DNA from: Rapidithrix thailandica
GTDB lineage: Bacteria; Bacteroidota; Bacteroidia; Cytophagales; Flammeovirgaceae
Reading direction: 5' to 3'
Assembly (NCBI RefSeq): GCF_039710355.1
Contig: NZ_JBDKWZ010000007.1
Location: forward strand, 1 to 64,000
DNA: 64,000 nt
Shown here: positions 44,082 to 51,226 of the stretch, one piece after another
Layout of the letters: every line of letters starts with the position of its first letter
Position numbering within the stretch: the stretch's first letter is position 1
Position numbers and translations under genes: made by a program
Notes under the pieces: model-generated
What the model was told of the DNA's origin: nothing
Database searches by the model: none
What the model saw: only the letters and a program-made list of their open reading frames with translations

Positions 44082-45473
44082 TTAAGCGAGTAAATCACGG
44101 ATGACCTGTTTGTCATCAAAAGTATATTTGGTTCCTTTAATTTCCTGATACGTTTCGTGCCCCTTGCCAGCCACCAATACGATATCTCCGCCTTGAGCTT
44201 GCTCCATGGCATACCGAATGGCATCCTTTCGGTCCGAAATACTAACGGACTTGGTTAACTCTTCACTTTGCAACCCTTTTTTCATGTCTTCAAGAATGGT
44301 TTCGGGTTCCTCATCTCTTGGATTGTCCGAAGTCAATACCACCAGGTCACTGTATTCGGCAGCAATTTTTGCCATTTTAGGACGCTTTTCTTTGTCCCGG
44401 TTCCCCCCGCATCCTACCAAGGTAATGATACGCTCTTCTTTACTTTGGCGAATACTTTGTATGGTTTTCAAAACATTTTCCAAGGCATCGGGTGTATGGG
44501 CATAATCAATGATAAAGCGTCTATTGTCTTTGGAAACGATTTGATCAAACCGGCCTCTGGCGGGAGTAAGTCCGGACAAAGCAGTAAGCACTTGCTCTTC
44601 CTTCTCTCCCAGTAACACGGCACTGGCATACACAGCCAAGAGGTTATATGCATTAAAATCGCCAATCAAACGAAACCAGCTCTCTCGGCCATTGATCTCC
44701 ATTTGTAAACCTTCAAATGAATTGGCTTTCAGTTTTCCTTTAAAATCAGCCATCGACTTTAGAGAGAAACCCAATTTTCTGGCCTTGGTATTTTGCTGCA
44801 TCACTTGCCCCCGTTTGTCATCAAAATTGACCAGGGCAAATGCTTCTTTACCTAATTTATCAAAGAGCTGTTTTTTCGCGTAGATATAGTTTTTAAAAGT
44901 TTGGTGATAGTCCAGATGATCGTGTGTAATATTGGTAAACACGGCACCTTTCAGCGCTATGCCGGCCAACCGTTCTTGCACAATAGCATGTGAGCTCGCC
45001 TCCATAAAACAGTGAGTACATCCCTGTTCCACCATTTGGGCCATCAGCTTTTGTAAACTCAATGCATCCGGGGTTGTCAGTTGAGCATCCAATATTTGTG
45101 TATCGATACGGTTTTCAATGGTTGACAACAGGCCTACTTTATAGCCTAAGCTCCGAAAGAGCTCATACAGTAACGTTGCACAAGTTGTCTTACCGTTGGT
45201 TCCGGTAATGGCCACCACCTTTAACTTTTCAGAGGGTTGATCGTAAAAATTAGCTGCCATCACCCCCACCTGACTGGCAGAGTGCTCTACTTGAATGTAT
45301 GTAATATGTTGGAGAATTGTCGAAGGTAATTGTTCACAAACAATTGCCACAGCCCCTTTTTCAATGGCTGTTTCAATATATTGGTGACCATCCGTAAGTA
45401 CACCGGGCACGGCAAAAAACAGACTGCCCGGGGTCACCCGCCGCGAATCTAAAAACAAGTGTTTCACCTCCAC
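44082..45473 (-). CDS. murE: UDP-MurNAc-tripeptide synthetase MurE (DAP-adding)
   Basis: A Mur ligase adding the third residue of the stem peptide. The P-loop ITGTNGKTTCATLLYEL and the DNPR motif (LTSDNPRDEEP), diagnostic for meso-diaminopimelate, are present. The coordinates use the first ordinary start, a GTG at 45473 (463 residues). The frame stays open upstream to a TAA at about 45570-45572, and the extra translation (including IKQVIGAPEKVEVKHLF) looks like the normal MurE N-terminus. The only start-like codons there are CTG (45557) and ATT (45554), which give 490-491 residues, the usual length. I think the true start is one of these. Confidence 0.95.
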   Translation of the reverse strand: MEVKHLFLDSRRVTPGSLFFAVPGVLTDGHQYIETAIEKGAVAIVCEQLPSTILQHITYIQVEHSASQVGVMAANFYDQPSEKLKVVAITGTNGKTTCATLLYELFRSLGYKVGLLSTIENRIDTQILDAQLTTPDALSLQKLMAQMVEQGCTHCFMEASSHAIVQERLAGIALKGAVFTNITHDHLDYHQTFKNYIYAKKQLFDKLGKEAFALVNFDDKRGQVMQQNTKARKLGFSLKSMADFKGKLKANSFEGLQMEINGRESWFRLIGDFNAYNLLAVYASAVLLGEKEEQVLTALSGLTPARGRFDQIVSKDNRRFIIDYAHTPDALENVLKTIQSIRQSKEERIITLVGCGGNRDKEKRPKMAKIAAEYSDLVVLTSDNPRDEEPETILEDMKKGLQSEELTKSVSISDRKDAIRYAMEQAQGGDIVLVAGKGHETYQEIKGTKYTFDDKQVIRDLLA

Positions 45474-45577
45474 CTTTTCGGGTGCTCCGATGACTTGTTT
45501 TATCTTACAGTTGTTTACTATGGTGTTGAGTGTTTTGATAGTTGTATTGTTAATCAGTTTAAGTTGTGTTTAAATTG

Positions 45578-47692
45578 TCAGCTTTCCAGGCTGATATAAA
45601 TTTGATATCCTTTTTTAATCCGGGTACCGGGGTTGAGCGATTGCCTCACGACCCGTCCATTGCCAAAGACCTTCACTTTTAAGCCCCTGTTTTCAAGAAG
45701 GTACATAGCATCTCTCAAGGTCATTCCTCTCACATCCGGCACGCTACCCTCTTCGAGCCGGTTGTCCACCCATTGAATCGTGTCGTTTTTCAACTGTGTA
45801 TGCACCCAGGCATTGGTATTCATCGGCATATGCTTCAGCCCTAATTTATCTGCCAAAACTTTCAAGTCATAAAAATTCCCGGAGCGAATCACCGGCAATG
45901 CCGGTTCTTCCGTGGCCAATACAGGTTGATGCTCCATTTCCTTATACACCCTCTTCACATATAGCATATCCGAAATCTGTCGAAAAATCGGAGCGGCTAC
46001 TTCTCCTCCGTATTTCCCTGCATTGGTAGGGTTGTCAATCACCACAATACAACTGTATTTGGGCTTGTCAGCGGGAAAATACCCGGCAAAAGAAGTATAA
46101 TAACTTTGGGTGTACTGTCCGTTTCTCAACTTTTGTGTTGTTCCGGTTTTCCCTGCAATTTTATATTCCTCAGATTTGATTCCCTTAGCCGTTCCTCTTT
46201 CTACCACCCCTATTAACATTTTTTGCAAAATAGACAAGGTCCGGTCTGAGCATACTTTTTTATTTAACACTTCCCGATCATAAGACCTTACGGTCTTATT
46301 CCCATCAATCACTTTTTTCACCAGGCGTGGTTTCAATAAAATCCCTTGATTAGCCACCGCATTGAAAAATGTAAGAATCTGTAAGGGAGACATTTTCAGC
46401 TCATAGCCTATTGACATCCAAGGCAAAGAGCAACCACTCCAGGTTTCTCCCCCAGGCTTGCTAATAAAGGGCAGGCCCTCTCCTTTCATCTGAAAGTTTA
46501 ATGACTCCGTAAGCCCAAAGGATTCTAAGTAACGGAGAAATTTTTCAGGTTTATCGTTAAAATGCTGGAAGACTAATTTTGAAATCCCAATATTGGAAGA
46601 CTTTTCAAAGACAGACTGTACGGAAATACGCCCGTATCCATACAAGGCCGCATCTCTCATTTGACAGTCTTCATAAAATTCATATGTACCTTCTCCGGTA
46701 TCGACCGTATCGTTTACCGAAATTTTTGTCTCTTCCAACAAAGCCATCATGGAAGCCAACTTAAAGGTTGACCCAGGCTCTGCCACCCCTTGGCTTCCCA
46801 CTGCATAGTTATAATTCTCTACATACTCTGCCTGCGCGTTTTTCCCCAAATTAACCATTGCTTTGATTTCTCCCGTCTCTACTTCCATCACAATCACAGA
46901 GCCGTAATTAGCCCAATGCCTGTACAAGGAATTCTTTAAGGTATTCGTACAGAACTCCTGTAACTCAACATCTAAGGTCGTTTGAATATCATAACCATTT
47001 TCCGAACTTGTATGGTCTTGGTCGATTAAGGGAGACCAACGCCCCCCACTAAGCCGCTGATATAAAGCTTGACCGTTGACTCCTGCCAAATCCTTGTTAA
47101 AGCTAAATTCCAAACCCCGTCCTTTGGTTGTCCCGGCGGTATCTTTCCAGGTAAACCCGATTGTTCTGCGCGCCAAAGCATCAAAAGGCATAAAACGCCT
47201 TTCTCTCGAGTCAAAAATCACCCCACCTTTCGAGCGGCCTTCTTTAAAAATAGGCCATTGACTGAGGATTTTCTTTTCCTGATAACTCACAGGCTCTACA
47301 CTCAGCACCTTGTATTTGCGATTATTATTACGTGCTTCCCGAAGTTCTCTGGAATATTCGTCTGCAGTCTTCTCTTTAAAAAAACCGGCTAACAGCACAG
47401 AAAGAGAATCAATTCCTTTGTCGAAAACCTCATCCTGGGCTACCGTTGGATCAAATGCGACTTCATAGAAAGGAAGAGAGGTAGCCAGCAAACTCCCGTT
47501 GTCACTGAGTATGTTTCCCCGGGTGGCTTCTACCTCCCTGTACTGCAAGCCATTCTCACGGGCAATTCTTCTCCATTTTTCACCATTGACAAATTGAATA
47601 TCAAAGACTTTGACAAAAATGATAATGGCATAAATCACCACGCAAGCAAAAGCTATGCGGACTCTTGTTAATATGGAACGCCTGATCCCCAA
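45578..47692 (-). CDS. ftsI: Division-specific transpeptidase FtsI (PBP3) with PASTA domain
   Basis: A 704-residue class B penicillin-binding protein: one membrane helix (about 9-30), dimerisation domain (about 50-220), transpeptidase domain with Ser308-x-x-Lys311 (GSTFK), the SSN motif (EKSSNIG) and KTGT beginning at Lys515. A C-terminal PASTA domain (about 640-704, VPDVRGMTLRDAMYLLENRGL) is attached, as usual in Bacteroidota and Firmicutes but not in E. coli. It cross-links septal murein together with FtsW. It lies between ftsL (28 bp) and murE (104 bp). Confidence 0.96.
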   Translation of the reverse strand: MGIRRSILTRVRIAFACVVIYAIIIFVKVFDIQFVNGEKWRRIARENGLQYREVEATRGNILSDNGSLLATSLPFYEVAFDPTVAQDEVFDKGIDSLSVLLAGFFKEKTADEYSRELREARNNNRKYKVLSVEPVSYQEKKILSQWPIFKEGRSKGGVIFDSRERRFMPFDALARRTIGFTWKDTAGTTKGRGLEFSFNKDLAGVNGQALYQRLSGGRWSPLIDQDHTSSENGYDIQTTLDVELQEFCTNTLKNSLYRHWANYGSVIVMEVETGEIKAMVNLGKNAQAEYVENYNYAVGSQGVAEPGSTFKLASMMALLEETKISVNDTVDTGEGTYEFYEDCQMRDAALYGYGRISVQSVFEKSSNIGISKLVFQHFNDKPEKFLRYLESFGLTESLNFQMKGEGLPFISKPGGETWSGCSLPWMSIGYELKMSPLQILTFFNAVANQGILLKPRLVKKVIDGNKTVRSYDREVLNKKVCSDRTLSILQKMLIGVVERGTAKGIKSEEYKIAGKTGTTQKLRNGQYTQSYYTSFAGYFPADKPKYSCIVVIDNPTNAGKYGGEVAAPIFRQISDMLYVKRVYKEMEHQPVLATEEPALPVIRSGNFYDLKVLADKLGLKHMPMNTNAWVHTQLKNDTIQWVDNRLEEGSVPDVRGMTLRDAMYLLENRGLKVKVFGNGRVVRQSLNPGTRIKKGYQIYISLES

Positions 47693-47720
47693 TGGCTTAA
47701 TCGTTAAGCGTTTGTTTTAG

Positions 47721-48074
47721 TTAATCTTTTATTTTAATTACTGTAACGGGCTCATCATTCTCTATCATTCCCAACTGTTTTACTCTCCGCTTCATTTCCT
47801 GATGTTTACTCGCCTGTATATAATCAAATTTCAATGTCCCGTAATCCACCCGGAGCAATTTCACTTCGTTAGACAATTCGGTTTTCCGGTTCACTTTCCG
47901 GTCTGCATAAAATGTATTTGAAATGTAAACCACTCCCAACACCGTCACAAACAGAAAATAAGGAATCACTTTTATGGCCAAATCATCTTTTACAGACAGA
48001 TTCAACTTTGCTCCGGAAAGTCCTCCCAGGAGCGGTTTTTTTTCTTCCGTTTCTGTTTTTTTATAAGTATTCAT
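47721..48074 (-). CDS. ftsL: FtsL-like division protein
   Basis: A 117-residue bitopic protein: charged cytoplasmic start (1-35), one transmembrane helix (about 36-53, VIPYFLFVTVLGVVYIS) and a periplasmic coiled coil (about 60-110). This topology and the location between rsmH and ftsI identify it as FtsL, a poorly conserved partner of FtsB and FtsQ; Bacteroidota members are often annotated as FtsL-like. It overlaps the end of rsmH by 4 bases (ATGA), so translation is coupled. Confidence 0.85.
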   Translation of the reverse strand: MNTYKKTETEEKKPLLGGLSGAKLNLSVKDDLAIKVIPYFLFVTVLGVVYISNTFYADRKVNRKTELSNEVKLLRVDYGTLKFDYIQASKHQEMKRRVKQLGMIENDEPVTVIKIKD

Positions 48075-48985
48075 TGGGTTGATAGTTTAATCCCGATTCT
48101 TAACTTGGCACTCCGGGCGCGATTGTTCAGCGCTATTTCATCCATCGAAGCCACCAGTGGTTTTGATTTTAGAGGTTTAAAAGGCCGGATTAAATTTCCG
48201 TAAAAATCCTTTTCCACCTCCCCTTCAAATTTCCCTGATTTGAGATAATTCTTCACCAAGCGGTCTTCCAAAGAATGGTAAGACATTACTACCAACCTCC
48301 CGTTTTCGTTCAAGACTTCTGAGGACTGTTCCAACAAGTCTTTTAAGACTTCCAACTCATCATTCACCTCAATACGCAGGGCCTGAAAGACCAATGCCAG
48401 GAATTTATTTTCTGCATTTCGCTTTGCAAATTTCCGGATCACATCCACCAGCTCGGTAGTCGTTTCTATCGCTTTCGAAGCCCTCACCTTCACAATTTCC
48501 TGTGCTATTTGCCGGGCATTCCGCAACTCTCCATAAAGCCGGAACACTTGAACCAACTCCTCTTCACTGTATTCATTCACCACCACTTTCGCCGACTTCT
48601 CCGCTTCCTGATCCATCCGCATATCCAACTCTCCGTCAAACCGGATTGAAAACCCTCTTGCCCCTTCATCGATTTGGTGGGAGGAAATTCCCAAATCAGC
48701 CAAAATCCCGTCTACTTTTTTAATGCCATGCAAGCGAAGGTACTTTTTCAAAAACCTGAAATTTGCCTCTATCAAAGTAAATTGCTCTCCCAACCCTTCA
48801 GTATTTCGTTTCGCATCCGGGTCTTGATCAAAAGCAAACAGTTTTCCCCGCTCTAAGTATTTCAACATTTCACGGGTATGCCCCCCTCCGCCAAAAGTCA
48901 CATCCACATATACTCCGTCTGGTTTAATATCCAACCCTTCAATGCATTCTTTCAACATCACCGGCACATGATACTCACTTGCCAC
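48071..48985 (-). CDS. rsmH: 16S rRNA (cytosine1402-N4)-methyltransferase RsmH
   Basis: A 304-residue SAM-dependent methyltransferase (formerly MraW) modifying C1402 of 16S rRNA. Starts YHVPVMLKECIEGL, with SAM motif VDVTFGGGGHTREML (about 27-41), DLGISSHQID and the C-terminal MSYHSLEDRLVKNYL motif. It overlaps mraZ by 11 bases and ftsL by 4. Length is normal. Confidence 0.96.
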   Translation of the reverse strand: MASEYHVPVMLKECIEGLDIKPDGVYVDVTFGGGGHTREMLKYLERGKLFAFDQDPDAKRNTEGLGEQFTLIEANFRFLKKYLRLHGIKKVDGILADLGISSHQIDEGARGFSIRFDGELDMRMDQEAEKSAKVVVNEYSEEELVQVFRLYGELRNARQIAQEIVKVRASKAIETTTELVDVIRKFAKRNAENKFLALVFQALRIEVNDELEVLKDLLEQSSEVLNENGRLVVMSYHSLEDRLVKNYLKSGKFEGEVEKDFYGNLIRPFKPLKSKPLVASMDEIALNNRARSAKLRIGIKLSTQ

Positions 48986-49496
48986 TATTTTGTTCTTTTA
49001 TAGTTTGTACTTCTCCTTTATTAATATTCACCACCACCGGTTCTTCTTTCTGTACTCTTGATCCCAAATAGTCTTTGGAAGACAAGGCCATTTCATCCGG
49101 TGGCATGATAAACGCACCACTTATTTCCGCACTCCACAATTCCAAGCGGTTTCCCACTCCAATCAAATGAATATCCGATTCCATTTGAGCGTATTGCAAC
49201 ATGTCTTTCGGAATCAAAATCCGGGAAGATTTATCTGGCTCCACTTCCATACAACCTGCAAAAAAACTCCGTTGAAATCGAAGTTGTTGTGGATCGAACG
49301 GATTCAAATTCATCACTTTTTCATAAGTATCCACCCAAATATCTTCCGTGTATACTGTCAAACAAGGTTCAAATCCTTTTACCAACATCAACTTTTCTCC
49401 ATCACAATCTGCCAATACATTTTTAATCCGGGCTGGTAGCGTTAACCTTCCCTTCGCATCAATTTTACAGTCATATTTTCCATAAAATGCTGGCAT
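48975..49496 (-). CDS. mraZ: Transcriptional regulator MraZ
   Basis: A 173-residue protein with two AbrB/SpoVT-like DNA-binding repeats (about 7-55 and 75-130), containing DAKGRLTLPARIK and PDKSSRILIPKDM, the two conserved DXXXR-type motifs. A C-terminal tail of about 30 residues exceeds the usual length of about 145-150. In E. coli MraZ represses its own operon by binding direct repeats of TGGGN with 5-base spacers. Such repeats overlap the promoter at 49538-49567, and further ones lie upstream, so autoregulation is very likely. It is the first gene of the division and cell-wall cluster. Confidence 0.95.
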   Translation of the reverse strand: MPAFYGKYDCKIDAKGRLTLPARIKNVLADCDGEKLMLVKGFEPCLTVYTEDIWVDTYEKVMNLNPFDPQQLRFQRSFFAGCMEVEPDKSSRILIPKDMLQYAQMESDIHLIGVGNRLELWSAEISGAFIMPPDEMALSSKDYLGSRVQKEEPVVVNINKGEVQTIKEQNSGK

Positions 49497-49537
49497 TTAA
49501 TTCAGGGCTACATTGAACCGAAAATGAATATTGAATA

Positions 49538-49567
49538 CAAAACTAAGAATTATTCTGACAATTTCAA
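49538..49567 (-). promoter_or_regulatory. mraZ promoter
   Basis: On the minus strand TTG (49565-49567), 19 bases, then TAGTTTTG (49538-49545): a complete match to the Bacteroidota promoter. The predicted transcription start is about 35 bases before the mraZ ATG. It is overlapped by MraZ boxes on its upstream side. Confidence 0.75.
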
Positions 49568-49600
49568 CCACCGCCACCCACTTCACCCCACTTTCACCCT
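49566..49600 (-). promoter_or_regulatory. MraZ operator: 10-bp-period TGGGN boxes at the promoter
   Basis: The minus strand reads TGGGG-TGAAG-TGGGT-GGCGG-TGGTT (boxes at 49586-49590, 49576-49580, 49566-49570), with a degenerate AGGGT one step further (49596-49600). Box size and 5-base spacers match the established MraZ site. The last box overlaps the TTG of the mraZ promoter, as expected of a repressor site. Confidence 0.75.
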
Positions 49601-49854
49601 CAGTACTTTCAACGCAGTCCTAACTCAAAGTGTTTTGCCAAAAAATGAATGCAAAGTGGAAGAGTTCCTAAATCTCCAAAAAATGAAAGCTAAAATAAAT
49701 ATAATGCTGCACCCAATTCCTTTTCCAGGTGTATTTGGATGTTAAAAGCCCCAAAACTAACATATAAGCCTCAATCGACCTGAACCTTTCTTTTTTTTTA
49801 CTTCTTATGGATTTCGATAAATTTTATTTCCTAATAAATGTTAATACACCCCTG

Positions 49855-50127
49855 TGGGAGAAAGTGGTGTAAAAAGACACGACTCTTTGGCTTTTTGACA
49901 AACGGCCAACTACTCCCCTTGGCAAACGTTCAGAAGGATACGCCAAAACCCTCTTCAAGAAAAGGGACAGAGTGGAAGATTGTGGGAGAGGATCTTCACT
50001 TCTCCGGTTTTTATCCAAAAAGCAGGATTTACACTATGTTTTTGTCTTCTATTTTAAAACCGGAAGAACAAAAGTGGGAGAAGGTGGGGAAGCCCCATTA
50101 TTGGCAGACCGGTGGAAGAATGTGGGG
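49855..50127 (+). repeat. Four distal MraZ-like box pairs
   Basis: Four copies of the pattern TGG[GA]A-N5-TGG[GT]N occur on the plus strand: 49855-49869, 49973-49987, 50075-50089 and 50113-50127. Each has exactly a 10-base period; the shared consensus is GTGGRAGAWNGTGGGRAG. They are in opposite orientation to the promoter-proximal MraZ boxes and lie about 360-630 bp upstream of mraZ. The last copy ends about 250 bp before the sdhC promoter. Confidence 0.6.
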
Positions 50128-50375
50128 AAGATGTTTCTAAAAAACAGTGTAGCAAACGATCCGGCAAAATGCAAAATGTCTCTGCTTGTAAACCTGAAAG
50201 ACATGAGGCCGCTTTAAACGATCGGGATACCTTTCAAAATCATAGAATTTTCCTAATCACAACGAAGGTCTTTTACCAACCATCCACACATTCCAAAAGC
50301 CTCTTGGAATCATCCAAAAATACCTGTTAAAAACCGTCTATTCAATTTAGAATAAGTAAAAATTCATGCCCTTCA

Positions 50376-50406
50376 TTGTATAGTTAAACTTTGCAAAGTA
50401 GTTTTG
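50376..50406 (+). promoter_or_regulatory. sdhCAB promoter
   Basis: TTG (50376-50378), 20 bases, TAGTTTTG (50399-50406). The predicted start is about 40 bases before the sdhC ATG. Confidence 0.7.
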
Positions 50407-50451
50407 GCATGCATTAAAAAAACACAAATACTAACCTAAATAATTAAATCA

Positions 50452-51135
50452 ATGAGCTGGTTTACGAATGCATTAACAAGCACAATTGGGCGCAAGTTGT
50501 TAATGGCCCTGACGGGACTATTTTTGATACTTTTTCTGGTCGTTCATGTTGCTGGCAACTTACAGTTACTCAATGGAGACGGAGGCGAAGCCTACAACAT
50601 CTACACCAAGATGATGTCTACCAACCCGTTAATCCAGACTGTTTCCAAACTCAACTTTTTGTTTATCATTACTCACGTAGTAGTTTCTATCCTACTTACC
50701 AAAAAGAACCGGTCGGCTCGTCCGGTGAAGTATGCATACAACCGGCCCAGTAAAAACAGTACCTGGTCCTCCCGGAACATGGGCATATTAGGGTTTATCA
50801 CTCTGATTTTCATTGTTATTCACTTGAAAACCTTTTGGTTTGAAATGAACTTTGGAGAGATGCCGGTGAAAGTTTACAACGGAGAAGAGGTAAAAGACAT
50901 GTACACCGTAGTAGTCGCAGCCTTCTCTCAGACCTGGTATGCAGCCCTGTATGTGGTTTGTATGGGCTTTTTAGCCTTTCACTTGGTACATGGTTTTCAA
51001 AGTGCCTTCCAAACGTTGGGTTTAAATCATGTTAAATACAACAGCTTGATCAAAACCCTAGGAGTAGCTTTCGCGATCATTGTGCCTGTACTTTTCGCGA
51101 TTCAACCCATTTACATCTACTTCCAAAACATGTAG
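50452..51135 (+). CDS. sdhC: Succinate dehydrogenase cytochrome b subunit SdhC
   Basis: A 227-residue membrane anchor with five predicted helices (about 13-33, 62-82, 105-125, 157-180, 198-220) of the fused di-haem type found in Bacteroidota and epsilon-proteobacteria. Histidines in the helices (for example VVHVAGN, FIITHVVVS, IVIHLKTFW, FHLVHGFQSAFQTLG) are suited to bind two haems. It passes electrons to or from menaquinone. It heads the sdhCAB operon, 91 bp before sdhA. Confidence 0.93.
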   Translation: MSWFTNALTSTIGRKLLMALTGLFLILFLVVHVAGNLQLLNGDGGEAYNIYTKMMSTNPLIQTVSKLNFLFIITHVVVSILLTKKNRSARPVKYAYNRPSKNSTWSSRNMGILGFITLIFIVIHLKTFWFEMNFGEMPVKVYNGEEVKDMYTVVVAAFSQTWYAALYVVCMGFLAFHLVHGFQSAFQTLGLNHVKYNSLIKTLGVAFAIIVPVLFAIQPIYIYFQNM

Positions 51136-51226
51136 CCTACCCCTTTGTGAGCTAGGTGCTTTAACCATTTTATTTTACAATCAGTCAACAGGTTATCATC
51201 GCATATAACCCTAATACAAAGGAATT

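Larger units (their letters stand above)
49601..50451. other. Rest of the mraZ-sdhC divergent gap
   Basis: The divergent interval between mraZ and sdhC is 955 bases. Besides both promoters it holds four paired MraZ-like boxes (separate entry) and a half-box GTGGAAGAG at 49656. Several frames are open here, but they overlap the repeats, have poor codon use and no family resemblance, so no gene is called. Confidence 0.5.

Noticed and set aside
49838..50217. Two overlapping open frames (100 and 81 residues) in the mraZ-sdhC gap
   Set aside because: They coincide with the G-rich MraZ-like repeats, are in different frames over the same bases, and their products (Trp/Gly/Lys-rich) show no family features.
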